Of a DNA stretch of 64,000 bases, positions 49,387 to 58,536 are shown one piece after another. Location: assembly GCF_900184245.1 (NCBI RefSeq), contig NZ_FXXB01000007.1, positions 620,001 to 684,000 of the forward strand, given 5' to 3'. How positions within the stretch are numbered: the stretch's first letter is position 1; every line of letters begins with the position of its first letter. The stretch comes from Brachybacterium massiliense. Lineage in GTDB: Bacteria > Actinomycetota > Actinomycetes > Actinomycetales > Dermabacteraceae. A program made the position numbers and the translations under genes. The notes beneath the pieces are model-generated. The model did no database searches and was not told where the DNA came from. It was given only the letters and a program-made list of their open reading frames with translations.

Positions 49387-49770
49387 ATGGCCGTCGTCGT
49401 GGGATTCATCCCCACCGAGGTGGGCTTCAAGGCGCTGACCGCAGCTCGCGAGGAGGCGGAGCAGCGCGGAGGGCCGCTGATCGTGGTCAACGTGCTGCGC
49501 GAGGGCGTCACCGATGACCCCCGCCATGCCGACGATCAGCAGCTCGAGATCGCCCGCGACGAGCTGCGCCGCTCGCGCGTGCGCGTCGAGTTCCGGCAGG
49601 AGACCACAGATGACGACATCGCCGATCTGCTGCTGCGCGTGGTCGAGGAGGAGAAGGCCGAGCTGCTCGTGCTCGGCGTGCGCCGCCACCAGGATCTCGC
49701 CCGCCACCTGCTGGGCCTGACCGTGCAGAAGCTGCTGCTCTCCGCCGACAGCGAAGTCCTGGTCGTGTAG
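49387..49770 (+). CDS. Universal stress protein family
   Basis: A 127-residue UspA-type protein starting at ATG 49387 behind GAGGAGA. VVVGFIPTEVGFKALTAA, LIVVNVLRE and LLVLGVRRHQDLARHLLGLTVQKLLLSADSEVLVV match the fold. The ATP loop G-2x-G-9x-GS is not obvious, so nucleotide binding is uncertain. Confidence 0.85.
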   Translation: MAVVVGFIPTEVGFKALTAAREEAEQRGGPLIVVNVLREGVTDDPRHADDQQLEIARDELRRSRVRVEFRQETTDDDIADLLLRVVEEEKAELLVLGVRRHQDLARHLLGLTVQKLLLSADSEVLVV

Positions 49771-49791
49771 CCGCCCGCTCCCGAATGCGAA

Positions 49792-49828
49792 GAAGGCCGG
49801 GCCGGGGCATCGCCCCGACCCGGCCTTC
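49792..49828. terminator. Bidirectional terminator
   Basis: GAAGGCCGGG ... CCCGGCCTTC hairpin between the convergent universal stress protein and catalase genes. Confidence 0.8.
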
Positions 49829-49838
49829 ATGCGTCAGC

Positions 49839-51332
49839 TCAGGCGTTCAGCGGATCGCCACCGGGCTGCTCGTCACCCTTGGAGGTGTTGACGGCCAGCT
49901 CGATGCGCTCACCGATGGTGGTGTCCACGTTCTTCCAGTACTGCAGCGCCTTGGACAGCACCGGCTCCTCGACCGTGGTCAGCGAGCCCGCGACGGTCTC
50001 GACGAACTGGTCGCGCTGGGCGTCGTCGAACACCTCGCGCACCAGGATGCCGGGCTGGATGAAGTCGCTGTCATCGGCGTGGAGGGTGTACGCGGCGCGC
50101 ACCATCTCACCGTCGGCCTCCCAGCCGTTGTCGACCGGGCCCTGCTCGTCCTGGTAGGCGCGACCGTAGGAGTTGGGCGCGTACACCGGCGCATCGCCGC
50201 TGTGCAGGAACTGCATGTGCCCCTCCTTGTCGTAGGAGTTGGTGGGCACGATCGGCTGGTTCACCGGCAGCTGGTTGAAGTTGGTGCCGATGCGGTGACG
50301 CTGAGCGTCCGGGTAGGAGAAGACGCGGCCCAGCAGCATCTTGTCCGGGGAGACGCCCGTGCCCGGCACGGTGTTCGAGGGGCTGAAGGCGGCCTGCTCG
50401 ATCTGTGCGAAGTGGTTCACGGGGTTCTTGTTCAGCGTGAACTTGCCGACCTTGATCAGCGGGTAGTCCGAGTGCGGGACCGTCTTGGTGAGGTCGAAGA
50501 TGTTGAATCGGTAGTTCTTCGCATCCTCGTAGGGGATCACCTGGACGGACATGGTCCAGCTGGGGTGCTCGCCGCGCTCGATGGCGTCGAACAGGTCGCG
50601 GCGGTGGTAGTCGCCGTCGGAGCCGGCGATCTTCTCGGCCTCCGCGTTGGAGAGGAACTCCATGCCCTGATCGGTGTGGAAGTGGTACTTGATCCAGAAC
50701 TTCTCGCCGTCGGCGTTGACCCACATGTAGGTGTGGGAGCCGTAGCCGTTCATGTGGCGCCAGGACTTGGGCAGGCCGCGCTCACCCATCAGGTAGGTGA
50801 CCTGGTGGGCGGACTCGGGCGAGTTGGACCAGAAGTCCCACTGCATCTGGTTGGAGCGCAGGCCGGAGTCCGGGGTGCGCTTCTGGGAGTGGATGAAGTC
50901 GGGGAACTTCATCGGGTCGCGCAGGAAGAAGATCGGCGTGTTGTTGCCGACGATGTCGAGGTTGCCCTGCTGCGTGTAGAACTTCAGCGCGAAGCCGCGC
51001 ACGTCGCGCCAGGTGTCGGGCGAGCCGAGCTCACCGGCGACGGTCGAGAAGCGGGCCAGCATCGGGGTCTTGCGGCCGGGCTGGAAGAGATCGGCCTTGG
51101 TGTACTTCGAGACGTCCTCGGTGACCTCGAGCTCGCCGAAGGCGCCGGAGCCCTTGGCGTGGGGGCTGCGCTCCGGGACGCGCTCGCGGTCGAAGCGGGC
51201 GAGCTTCTCGACCAGGGCGACGTCATGGAGCATCAGGGGGCCGTCGGCGCCGATGCTCAGCGAGTGCGCGTCCGACTCGCGGGGCGCACCGGACTCGGTG
51301 GTGCTGGGAACCGTGGGGTCGAAGTGGTTCAT
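49839..51332 (-). CDS. Monofunctional haem catalase
   Basis: A 497-residue small-subunit catalase starting at ATG 51332 behind GAGGAGA. Distal His lies in [10 protein letters not shown], Asn in [12 protein letters not shown], and the proximal haem ligand Tyr in [14 protein letters not shown]. It breaks hydrogen peroxide down. It lies downstream of a Fur-type regulator whose altered 3' end overlaps its first codons, so they are likely cotranscribed, as furA-catalase pairs are in actinobacteria. Confidence 0.95.
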   Translation of the reverse strand: MNHFDPTVPSTTESGAPRESDAHSLSIGADGPLMLHDVALVEKLARFDRERVPERSPHAKGSGAFGELEVTEDVSKYTKADLFQPGRKTPMLARFSTVAGELGSPDTWRDVRGFALKFYTQQGNLDIVGNNTPIFFLRDPMKFPDFIHSQKRTPDSGLRSNQMQWDFWSNSPESAHQVTYLMGERGLPKSWRHMNGYGSHTYMWVNADGEKFWIKYHFHTDQGMEFLSNAEAEKIAGSDGDYHRRDLFDAIERGEHPSWTMSVQVIPYEDAKNYRFNIFDLTKTVPHSDYPLIKVGKFTLNKNPVNHFAQIEQAAFSPSNTVPGTGVSPDKMLLGRVFSYPDAQRHRIGTNFNQLPVNQPIVPTNSYDKEGHMQFLHSGDAPVYAPNSYGRAYQDEQGPVDNGWEADGEMVRAAYTLHADDSDFIQPGILVREVFDDAQRDQFVETVAGSLTTVEEPVLSKALQYWKNVDTTIGERIELAVNTSKGDEQPGGDPLNA

Positions 51333-51960
51333 GAACTTCTCCTCGGGTGGTGGATGGTTTCTGACAGTCCGTGACGAAACAACGAGACAGGGGTCCTGCG
51401 GTCCTGGGGGCGACGGTGGGTGCGACGACCTCAGGGGGTCTGTGGGGCGCGGTGCGCGGGGAAGGTGCCGGCCGGGGCGGTCGTGCCGACGGAGCCGGCG
51501 GGGACGATCCACCGCCACGACAACCACCACCACCTCGTCTGTCGCTCCTGCGGCAGGCGGAGCACACACCCCGGTAGACGACGTCCGCGACTTCGATCTC
51601 GAAGCCGTGGTCATCGTGCGGGATCAGGCAGGGTGAGGCGCCGATCGCGCAGGGCACGTCCTCGAGCCTGCCGCAGGAGCGACAGACGAGGTGGTGGTGG
51701 TTGTCGTGGCGGTGGATCTCGTACTGCATGCTGCGGCCGCCGACGGAGACCCGTCGCAGCAGCTCGGCATCGGAGAGGGCGTTCAGGACGTCGTAGACGG
51801 CCTGGCGGGAGACGGTCCCGAGCCCCTCGCGCACCCTCTGCGCGATGGCCTCGGCATCGCAGTGCGGATGCGCCTCGACCACAGCCAGCGTGGCGAGCCG
51901 CGGAGCGGTCACTCGCAGGCCGGCGCCCCGCAGGGCGGAGGTGTGATCGGGAGTCGACAT
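51223..51960 (-). CDS. Fur family regulator (FurA-like) with altered C-terminus
   Basis: 245 residues. The first ~140 are a complete Fur protein: winged helix ([19 protein letters not shown]...[14 protein letters not shown]), [15 protein letters not shown] and a terminal [11 protein letters not shown], giving metal-binding His and two CxxC zinc pairs. After this, where the protein should end, a Gly/Arg/Pro-rich tail of about 100 residues runs into the catalase gene, overlapping it by 110 bp. The tail begins inside a 53-bp inverted copy of furA's own sequence (51506-51558). The regulator probably represses itself and the catalase gene under reducing conditions. Whether the tail is real is open. 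Confidence 0.8.
   Translation of the reverse strand: MSTPDHTSALRGAGLRVTAPRLATLAVVEAHPHCDAEAIAQRVREGLGTVSRQAVYDVLNALSDAELLRRVSVGGRSMQYEIHRHDNHHHLVCRSCGRLEDVPCAIGASPCLIPHDDHGFEIEVADVVYRGVCSACRRSDRRGGGGCRGGGSSPPAPSARPPRPAPSPRTAPHRPPEVVAPTVAPRTAGPLSRCFVTDCQKPSTTRGEVHEPLRPHGSQHHRVRCAPRVGRALAEHRRRRPPDAP
51506..51558 (+). repeat. 53-bp inverted repeat, distal arm
   Basis: A perfect reverse-complement copy of 51666-51718, with a 107-bp spacer. It lies at the end of furA, where the stop codon would be expected. Confidence 0.93.
51666..51718 (-). repeat. 53-bp inverted repeat, proximal arm (in furA)
   Basis: This arm is ordinary furA coding sequence for the [17 protein letters not shown] region. The paired arm is 51506-51558. 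Confidence 0.93.
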
Positions 51961-51978
51961 GGCGTCAGCATAGCTCCT

Positions 51979-51998
51979 TTTCTGGACTAATTCAAAAA
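51979..51998 (-). promoter_or_regulatory. FurA-type operator
   Basis: The minus strand reads TTTGAATTAGTCCAGAAAA just upstream of furA, close to the AT-rich GACTAATTC/CCAGAAAA boxes described for actinobacterial FurA. It supports autoregulation. Confidence 0.6.
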
Positions 51999-52065
51999 AA
52001 TGCGTCTACCCAGATCGCGTCGAGGGCGCGGAGCCCGCGCGGGGCGCCCGACCCGTCGGCGCCCC

Positions 52066-52839
52066 TCAGAGCGCGCGCCAGGCCGCCCCCGGATCCTGGG
52101 TGGCGAACTTGCCGCCGCTGACATCCAGCAGGGCCCCGGTGACGTAGTCGGAGAGGTCGCTGGCCAGGAACAGGCACAGCTTCGCGACGTCCTCGGGGAC
52201 GCCCCAGCGGCGCACGCTGAGCTGGTCGAGCTTGGCCGCGGCGGCCTCCTCCCCCAGCGCCGCGAAGCCGTTCATCGCGGTGGGGATCATCCCCGGTGCG
52301 TAGGCGTTCACGGTGATGCCCCACGGGCCGAGCTCGCTCGCGAGCACCCGCGTCATCTGCACCACCGCCGCCTTCGAGGCGCCGTAGGCGGCGGCGTCGA
52401 CGCTCGGGATCACCGCGGCGAAGGAGGCCGCGTTGATGATCCTGCCAGCGCGCTGCCGCTTCATCAGCGGAATCACGGCCTGGCAGGTGTTCAGCACCCC
52501 GCGCACGTTCACCGCGAACAGGCGGTCCCACAGCTCGGGGTCGAAGCTCTCCAGCGGCCCCTCGGCATTGATGCCGGCGTTGTTGATCAGCACGTCGAGG
52601 CGGCCGAAGCGCTCCTCGATCGCCGCGACCGCCTCCCGCACCTGCGCGGGATCGGTGATGTCGCAGGGCAGAGCCAGCGCGGCGTGGGAGTCCTGCTCCA
52701 TCCCGGCGAGCGCGTCGGCATCCAGATCCATCGCGACCACGTGGGCGCCCTCGCGGGCGAAGGTCTCGGCGATGGTGCGGCCGATGCCGCGCGCCGCGCC
52801 GGTCACGAGCACGACGCGCCCGCTCAGATCGATCTGCAT
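52066..52839 (-). CDS. SDR family oxidoreductase
   Basis: A 257-residue classical short-chain dehydrogenase starting at ATG 52839. It has the cofactor motif TGAARGIG, NNAG near 88, a Ser, and YGASK (catalytic Tyr-x-x-x-Lys). The C-terminal YVTGALLDVSGGKF is typical. Substrate unknown. Divergent from the second SDR gene, so they may share control. Confidence 0.9.
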   Translation of the reverse strand: MQIDLSGRVVLVTGAARGIGRTIAETFAREGAHVVAMDLDADALAGMEQDSHAALALPCDITDPAQVREAVAAIEERFGRLDVLINNAGINAEGPLESFDPELWDRLFAVNVRGVLNTCQAVIPLMKRQRAGRIINAASFAAVIPSVDAAAYGASKAAVVQMTRVLASELGPWGITVNAYAPGMIPTAMNGFAALGEEAAAAKLDQLSVRRWGVPEDVAKLCLFLASDLSDYVTGALLDVSGGKFATQDPGAAWRAL

Positions 52840-52974
52840 GCTTCTCCCTGGACAGTGGGCGTGAGCGGCGGAGCGCGCTCTACGCTGGGCAGGACCCGGG
52901 CCCGGGTCCTCGACGCCGGGTCCACTCTCGACCCTGCACCCGGCGGGGTCAAGCATCAGAAGGAGACGACGGCG

Positions 52975-53700
52975 ATGGACACGCCCACCCTGTGGATCAC
53001 CGGCGCCGGATCGGGCATGGGACGGGCCGCCGCCCTGGCCGCCGCGGAGGACGGCCGCCCGATCGCGCTGTCGGGACGTCGGCCCGAGGTGCTCGAGGAG
53101 GTGGCGCGCGAGATCCGGGAGCTCGGCGGGACCGCGCTGCCCGTCCCGCTGGATGTCACCGATCGGGAGGCGGTGCGCGCGGCCGCGGCACGGATCGCGC
53201 AGGAGCTCGGCCCGATCGAGGCGCTCGTGCTCTCCGCCGGGATGAACGCTCCGCGCCGTTATTGGCGCGATCAGGACCTCGAGGAGTTCGCCGCCATCAC
53301 CGACACGAACCTGCTGGGCCCGGTCTCGGTGATCGACGCCGTGCTGCCGGGGATGCGCGAGCGAGGGGCGGGCACGATCGTGCTGATCTCCTCCTACTCC
53401 GCCTGGCGCTTCTCGCCCGACGCCGGCGCCGCCTACAGCGCCTCCAAGACCGCGCTCGGCCCGCTGGTGGCGACCCTCAACGCGCAGGAGAACCGCCACG
53501 GCATCCGTGCCTGCCATCTGTGCCCCGGGGACGTGGACAGCGACTTCCTGGACCGCCGCCCCACCGTGCCGGGCGCCGGTGAGCGGGCGGTCATGCTGAG
53601 CCCCGAGGACGTGGGGCGGGCCGTCGCCTTCGTGCTGACCAGCCCGCCGCATGTGGTCATCGACGAGCTGGTGATCAGCCCCGCGAAGCCCGCCGCCTGA
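52975..53700 (+). CDS. SDR family oxidoreductase
   Basis: A 241-residue SDR starting at ATG 52975 behind AGGAG. Cofactor motif TGAGSGMG, Ser in SSYS, YSASK catalytic pair. The NNAG is replaced by LSAGMN. The C-terminus (SPEDVGRAVAFVLTSPPHVVIDELVI) resembles the 3-hydroxy-acid dehydrogenase-like SDRs. Substrate unknown. Confidence 0.9.
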   Translation: MDTPTLWITGAGSGMGRAAALAAAEDGRPIALSGRRPEVLEEVAREIRELGGTALPVPLDVTDREAVRAAAARIAQELGPIEALVLSAGMNAPRRYWRDQDLEEFAAITDTNLLGPVSVIDAVLPGMRERGAGTIVLISSYSAWRFSPDAGAAYSASKTALGPLVATLNAQENRHGIRACHLCPGDVDSDFLDRRPTVPGAGERAVMLSPEDVGRAVAFVLTSPPHVVIDELVISPAKPAA

Positions 53701-53772
53701 GGGATCTGCTGCAGCGCGAAGACTTCTCGGACCTGCTCTCCCAGCGGCCGCGGGGACGGTTAGCCTGGCCCG

Positions 53773-55089
53773 GTGACCTCGCCAGTGACCGGCCCGTACG
53801 CAGCGGGTGAGGACGAATCAGGGGGCACCGGACCCTTCGTCGCTCGCGGCTCCGCGCGTCCGCGCGCGATGAGCCGACGCGCCCTCGGCGGCTGGGTCGC
53901 GGCCGCTCTGGTGACGACCCTGCTGCTGGTGGTCTCCGTCCCGATCGCCTCGGGCGTGGACCGCGCCTCCACCGTGATCGCGGTGCTGCTGAGCGCCGCG
54001 GGCGGGCTCTCCGTGCGCCAGCCCGTGCTCGGCGCGGTGGCCGTGGGCACGGTGCTGACCCTGGGGCTGGGCAACGGGCCCGCGCACATCGGCACCGGCA
54101 TCCTCGCCTCCCCCGTCACGATCGCCGCCTGCGCCGCGCGCGGCCACCTGCTGACCGCGATCGGAATGGCCTCCTGGCACGTCATCCCGCCGGCCGTCTC
54201 CGGGGTGCTGCGCGGAGACGATCCGGAGTTCCTGATCTCCCAGGTGATGCTGTGGCTGGTGCTGCAGACGGGGGCCGTCCTCGCCGGCACCTGGGGCCGC
54301 ATGCTCACCGGTCGGATCCGCGAGGAGCGGTCCCGGCGCCTGACGGACCTGGCCGAGCAGCGCCGCGCGATCGCCCGCGAGCTGCATGACACCGGGGTGC
54401 GGGCCATGACACGGGTGGTGATGCTGTCCGAGGACGCGGCGATGCGACCCGGCATCGACGCCGCCGATGCCGTGCAGTTCTCCCGGATCTCCGGGACCGC
54501 GCGCGAGGCCACCGAGGAGCTGCGCGTGCTGCTGGACGCGCTGCGCACCGCGGACACCGCCGAGACCCCGCTGGCCGCGTCCGCGGAGCCCCGCTGCACG
54601 ATCGGACTCGGCGAGCTGCTCGAGGCGCTGCGGCTGCGGCTGCTCGCCGAGGGGTTCACCGCGCAGGTCTCCCTCGAGGGCGATCGGACCCTGCCCGTCC
54701 CCCGCCAGGGCGTGCTCGAGCGGTGCCTGCGCGAGGTCGAGGCGAACGTGATCCGTCACGGGGACCGGTGCGTACCGGTCGCGGTGCTCGGCGAGCTCTG
54801 CCTGCCGGGCGCCGAGAACGACAGCGGGCACCCCCGCTTGGAGCTGCTGATCCGCAACGGCATCGCGTCCGCTCCGGCGAGCGCGCCCCGCGGCGGTGCA
54901 GGTCTGGACGGGATGCACGAGCGCCTCGCCCAGAGCGGCGGGCGGCTCGAGACCCGCCGGGACGGGACCCTGTTCCTCACCCGCCTCACCCTCGCCTGCA
55001 CCCGCCCCGCGCCGCCCGATGCACGAGCCGATGCGGCATCCCGGCGCGGGGACACGCCGGGCGGCACGGGCGAGGATGGGAGAGCATGA
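53773..55089 (+). CDS. Sensor histidine kinase (HisKA_3 type)
   Basis: A 438-residue kinase starting at GTG 53773. Five or so hydrophobic segments (about residues 40-175) form a membrane sensor. Dimerisation/phosphoacceptor motif RELHDTGVRAM follows; a degenerate HATPase region ends with GGAGLDGMHERLAQSGGRLE. It would phosphorylate the next protein; it overlaps that gene by 4 bp (ATGA). Signal unknown. Confidence 0.88.
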   Translation: MTSPVTGPYAAGEDESGGTGPFVARGSARPRAMSRRALGGWVAAALVTTLLLVVSVPIASGVDRASTVIAVLLSAAGGLSVRQPVLGAVAVGTVLTLGLGNGPAHIGTGILASPVTIAACAARGHLLTAIGMASWHVIPPAVSGVLRGDDPEFLISQVMLWLVLQTGAVLAGTWGRMLTGRIREERSRRLTDLAEQRRAIARELHDTGVRAMTRVVMLSEDAAMRPGIDAADAVQFSRISGTAREATEELRVLLDALRTADTAETPLAASAEPRCTIGLGELLEALRLRLLAEGFTAQVSLEGDRTLPVPRQGVLERCLREVEANVIRHGDRCVPVAVLGELCLPGAENDSGHPRLELLIRNGIASAPASAPRGGAGLDGMHERLAQSGGRLETRRDGTLFLTRLTLACTRPAPPDARADAASRRGDTPGGTGEDGRA

Positions 55090-55832
55090 CCCCGGACGCA
55101 GTGACAGCGGATGCCATGACGACAGGATGCGGTGCCATGACCACGGTGATGATCTGCGATGACGACCCGATCGTGCGCGAAGCACTCGGCGGCTACCTGG
55201 AGCGGGAGGAGGACCTCGAGGTCGTCGCCCGGGTGGGGACGGCCGACGAGGCGCTGCGTGCCCTCGACCAGCAGGCGATCGACGTGGTGCTCATGGACCA
55301 CACCCTGCCGGGGATGAACGGGATCGACGCGACGCGCCTGGTGCGCGCCCGCCACCGCGAGACCGCGGTGCTGCTGATGACCACCTTCGGCACCGACGAG
55401 CAGGTGCGCGAGGCACTGGCCGCCGGCGCGAGCGGATTCCTGCTGAAGTCCTCGAGCGCCTCGGCCCTCGCCGCCGCGGTGCGCGCCGCACGTGACGAGG
55501 CCGGCACCGTGCTGACCCCTCAGCTGGCCGCCCAGATCACCGCCCATGCCTCGCACGTGCCCGTGCCGAGCCCCGTCGGCGGCGGCTCCTCCCGCGAGCA
55601 GCTCGAGCAGCTGGGACTGACCGAGCGCGAGAGCGAGGTGCTGACCCTGCTGTGCGCGGCGGAGTCCAACGCCGGGATCGCGCGGGCTCTGTCGCTGTCG
55701 GAGTCGACGGTGAAGTCCCACGTCTCCTCGCTGATGGCGAAGCTGGGCTGCACCTCGCGGCTGCAGATCGCGCTGAACGCCTTCGAGCGCGGGCTCGCGG
55801 TGCCGCCGCAGCCTCCGGCCCCGCTGGGCTGA
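55086..55832 (+). CDS. LuxR-type response regulator (NarL family)
   Basis: 248 residues from ATG 55086; MTTVMICDDD at 55137 is an alternative start and gives a standard N-terminus. The receiver has the acidic pair in ICDDDP, phosphoacceptor Asp in VVLMDHTLPGMNG, and Lys in FLLKSS. A C-terminal LuxR HTH (LTERESEVLTLLC...VKSHVSSLMAKLG) binds DNA. Paired with the upstream kinase. Confidence 0.92.
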   Translation: MTPDAVTADAMTTGCGAMTTVMICDDDPIVREALGGYLEREEDLEVVARVGTADEALRALDQQAIDVVLMDHTLPGMNGIDATRLVRARHRETAVLLMTTFGTDEQVREALAAGASGFLLKSSSASALAAAVRAARDEAGTVLTPQLAAQITAHASHVPVPSPVGGGSSREQLEQLGLTERESEVLTLLCAAESNAGIARALSLSESTVKSHVSSLMAKLGCTSRLQIALNAFERGLAVPPQPPAPLG

Positions 55833-55844
55833 GCGGGGCAACGA

Positions 55845-55883
55845 GAAGGCCCCGCTCCTGTGGTCTCACAGGGCGGGGCCTTC
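55845..55883 (+). terminator. Terminator after the two-component operon
   Basis: GAAGGCCCCGC ... GCGGGGCCTTC hairpin, 13 bp after the regulator stop. Confidence 0.8.
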
Positions 55884-55891
55884 GGGCGTGC

Positions 55892-55945
55892 GGAGCCGCC
55901 TGCCGGAATCGAACCGGCGACCTATTCATTACGAGTGAAGAGGTG
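55892..55945 (-). other. 3' fragment of tRNA-Thr(CGT), prophage attachment site
   Basis: The minus strand reads ...CACCTCTTCACTCGTAATGAA, GGTCG, CCGGTTCGATTCCGG and AGGCGGC, which is the anticodon arm (anticodon CGT), T arm and 3' acceptor strand of a tRNA-Thr. The matching 5' acceptor GCCGCCT and normal D arm are missing; phage-side sequence replaces them. This is what the residual att end looks like after a phage carrying a 3' tRNA half integrates. Confidence 0.75.
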
Positions 55946-56062
55946 CACTACCCTGAGGGGGGCAGAAAGTAGGCCTGGCCAGCACCTTAATAGATCAGTC
56001 CTACGCCTGACATACGCTCTACATGGGTAGTCGAATGGGCATCCGCGAGAGAGGGCAGAGAC

Positions 56063-57310
56063 ATGGCAGCGAAAAAGCCGAGACCGAGACGGCAGTACGG
56101 CACCGGCAGCGTCTCCCAGCGAGCAGACGGGAAGTGGGTCGGCCGCTTCGACGCGGGGTACACGCGCACCGGCAACCGCCGCCGCAAGACCGTCGTCGCC
56201 ACCACCGAGGCCGAGTGCAAGCGGCGACTCAAGAAGGCGATCCAGGCCCACGAAGACGGCACCGGGGACCTCGACACCCGCACCACCGTCAAGGCATGGT
56301 GCGACGAGTGGCTCCCCCGCGAGCAGAAGAACCTCCGCCCCGCGTCCTTCACCGCGACCCGCTCCGCCGTCACGCAGTGGATCGTCCCCGCGATCGGACA
56401 CCGGAAGTTCTCCGAGCTCACTGCCGCCGACGTGCGCAAGATCCACAAGGCGATGCGCGACGCGGGCCGCGCACCCTCAAGCATCACCCGCACCCACGCC
56501 GTCACGATGAAGCTGCTTAAGGACGCCCGCCGCGAAGGGCACCCCGTGACCGCGGCCGCCACCGACGTGCCGCCACCGTCCGCCGGGCTCACCGACCGGG
56601 CCGCGATCCCCGTCGAGGACGCCCTCAAGATCCTCGGCTGGGCCACCGAACACCGCGGCGACAAGACCCGCTGGGCCGCCGCGCTCCTGCAGGGCATGCG
56701 ACAGGCCGAGTGCCTGGGCCTCACGTGGGCCGCGGTGGACCTCGAAGCGGGCACGGCTGACATTTCTTGGCAGCGGATGCCGCTCACGTGGCAGCACGGA
56801 TGCGGCGATGATCCGTGCCGGAAGAAGCGCGGCGCGGACTGCCATGCCCGGCACTTCATCTACCCCGACGACTACGAAGTCGTCCACATGCACGATCGCG
56901 TGCACTGGGCTCGCCCGAAGTCCACCGCCGGCCACCGCATCATCCCGCTGGTGCCATGGATGGTCGGGGCGCTCGAGGAGTGGCGGAAGGTCGCGCCATC
57001 ATCCCCGCACGATCTGGTGTGGCCGCGCCCGGACGGCCTGTCGCGCGACGCGGCGGAAGACCTTGCGGACTGGAAGATGATCGTCGCGGCATCGGACGTG
57101 GCTCACCCTGCCGGACGCCCGTACGTGCTGCACGAGGCCCGCCACACCACCGCCACGCTCCTGCACGAGGCGGGCATCGACTCCGAGGTGATCCGCATGA
57201 TCGTCGGCCACTCCTCCATGGCATCAACTCGCGGCTACCTCCACCTGAGCGACAAGCGCGCACGGCAGGCGCTCGAGCAGATCGCGATCCAGCTGCAGCT
57301 CACCGCCTGA
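56063..57310 (+). CDS. Tyrosine-type phage integrase
   Basis: A 415-residue recombinase. The N-terminal arm-binding domain has YGTGSVSQRADGKWVGRFDAGY; the core-binding domain follows. The catalytic set is R in GMRQAE, HEARH, GHSS and the Tyr in TRGYLHLSD near residue 397. A Cys/His cluster (CGDDPC..., CHARH) near 250-265 is an extra insertion seen in some actinophage integrases. It inserts phage DNA at tRNA-Thr next to it. Its terminator is 57320-57361. Confidence 0.95.
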   Translation: MAAKKPRPRRQYGTGSVSQRADGKWVGRFDAGYTRTGNRRRKTVVATTEAECKRRLKKAIQAHEDGTGDLDTRTTVKAWCDEWLPREQKNLRPASFTATRSAVTQWIVPAIGHRKFSELTAADVRKIHKAMRDAGRAPSSITRTHAVTMKLLKDARREGHPVTAAATDVPPPSAGLTDRAAIPVEDALKILGWATEHRGDKTRWAAALLQGMRQAECLGLTWAAVDLEAGTADISWQRMPLTWQHGCGDDPCRKKRGADCHARHFIYPDDYEVVHMHDRVHWARPKSTAGHRIIPLVPWMVGALEEWRKVAPSSPHDLVWPRPDGLSRDAAEDLADWKMIVAASDVAHPAGRPYVLHEARHTTATLLHEAGIDSEVIRMIVGHSSMASTRGYLHLSDKRARQALEQIAIQLQLTA

Positions 57311-57319
57311 CCCCGCAGT

Positions 57320-57361
57320 AAAGCCCCCGAAGTCAGAAACTAACTGGTTTCGGGGGCTTTT
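57320..57361. terminator. Bidirectional terminator
   Basis: AAAGCCCCCGAA ... TTTCGGGGGCTTT followed by TCATC, between the convergent integrase and ImmA genes. Confidence 0.8.
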
Positions 57362-57363
57362 CA

Positions 57364-57786
57364 TCATGCCATGAGCGTGGATCGGTACCCGTGGATCACG
57401 TCGGTGAGGACGCCAAGTGCCCTGGCTATCGCGCCGGCCGCGTGATGCTCCCGTTCGGCCTCTGCATACTCGGCGGCATCGATGAGCATCGCGCCCGCGA
57501 ACCGCCACGCTCGGCGCTCTGCCGCTAGGTCGGAGCACCAGTCAGCGTTCCACCAGTGCCCGAGCTCGTGCGCGATCACGGACACGGTGCGCCGCTCCGT
57601 CATCCCGTAGCGGACAGAGATGATCTGCACGCCCTCGTGCCAACGCGCCTCATTCGGGAGGTCCGATACCCAGACGATCGCGATGCCCTGGCTCTCGGCA
57701 TAGTCACACAGGCTCGTCGTCGTCGGACGTGTCCTCGGGGTCCACAGCCGCGAACGGCTCGCGGGATAGATCGACCTGCTCTGCAC
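57364..57786 (-). CDS. ImmA/IrrE family metallopeptidase
   Basis: The ImmA-like domain starts at CDYAESQGIAIVWV and carries the zinc motif HELGHWW. Helices following it end in IHGYRSTLMA. No ATG/GTG/TTG lies at the domain start; the nearest upstream in-frame candidate is GTG 57786, which overlaps the repressor gene by 83 bp and gives 140 residues. Start is uncertain. Such peptidases cut phage repressors, here presumably the adjacent HTH protein, to trigger induction. Confidence 0.72.
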   Translation of the reverse strand: MQSRSIYPASRSRLWTPRTRPTTTSLCDYAESQGIAIVWVSDLPNEARWHEGVQIISVRYGMTERRTVSVIAHELGHWWNADWCSDLAAERRAWRFAGAMLIDAAEYAEAEREHHAAGAIARALGVLTDVIHGYRSTLMA

Positions 57787-58366
57787 GCCTGTATAACTCC
57801 TCCCGCTCGTCATGAGAGACATTGCCGCGCAGGACTGACAGACGAGCGTTCGGAGCCGACGATGGTCGCGACAGGCTGTCAACGCGGGCCAGCAGCGCGG
57901 TCCGCTCCTCCTCCAGCTGTTGGATCCGCTTCTGCTGTTCCCTGTAGCGCCCCGCCAGCTCAGTGATGAGGTCAGCAGTGGACTGCTCGTAGATCGGGCG
58001 CTCAGCAATCCACGCGGCGTGCGACGCCTCCATATCCTCGTCACTCGGGGGTAGAGCGTCGCGCATGGGGTCCGCTGTGAAGTCCATGAAGCTCGGCACC
58101 CGGCCGCCCTCAGGATCGATGTCTTCGTAGAGCTCGGCGTCGCCCGAGAGGAGCTTGGCCGCGAACCCCTCGGGCCACCTGAGGCCCCGGTCGATCTTGC
58201 GGAGCGTTGCGCCGTTGGGCTTCTTACCGTTGCCGTTCTCGAGGCCGCGGATGGTGACGTCGCTGGGGCCGCCGCGGGTGGCGATCTCGTCTTGAGTCAG
58301 GTTGGTGATGTCTCGGTATAGGCGGATCGCTCTGCCGAGGCGCTCTAGGTCTGGTCCGGTTGTCAT
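57704..58366 (-). CDS. Phage repressor, XRE type with coiled coil
   Basis: A 220-residue protein starting at ATG 58366. HTH in residues 8-65 (LYRDITNLTQDEIATRGGPSDVTIRGLENG). A middle coiled coil (ELAGRYREQQKRIQQLEEERTALL) should mediate oligomerisation; the C-terminus is acidic. It overlaps the ImmA gene and faces the next regulator over operator-like repeats. The likely lysogeny repressor. Confidence 0.82.
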   Translation of the reverse strand: MTTGPDLERLGRAIRLYRDITNLTQDEIATRGGPSDVTIRGLENGNGKKPNGATLRKIDRGLRWPEGFAAKLLSGDAELYEDIDPEGGRVPSFMDFTADPMRDALPPSDEDMEASHAAWIAERPIYEQSTADLITELAGRYREQQKRIQQLEEERTALLARVDSLSRPSSAPNARLSVLRGNVSHDEREELYRRAEQVDLSREPFAAVDPEDTSDDDEPV

Positions 58367-58390
58367 GGCTCTATCCTCCCCAACACTTTT

Positions 58391-58520
58391 GGCAAACATC
58401 GAAGTGGTTGGGCAAACATGCCACCCAGGGGGTGACCTGCACAAGTGCTCACACGGATGTAGTTCAGCTGGTCACCCGAGTTTTCCGACACTCCGGGGGC
58501 TTGCGCCTGGGATGTTTGCC
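58391..58520. promoter_or_regulatory. Prophage immunity operator repeats
   Basis: GGCAAACAT occurs at 58391-58399 and 58411-58419, and inverted (ATGTTTGCC) at 58512-58520, in the divergent region between the two regulators. The 20-bp spacing of the first two fits tandem operators; the third lies 17 bp from the plus-strand start. Confidence 0.75.
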
Positions 58521-58536
58521 CTCTAGTCTCTCTGTC

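Noticed and set aside
55892..55980. Complete functional tRNA-Thr
   Set aside because: The 5' acceptor strand and normal D arm are missing; only a 3' fragment is present.
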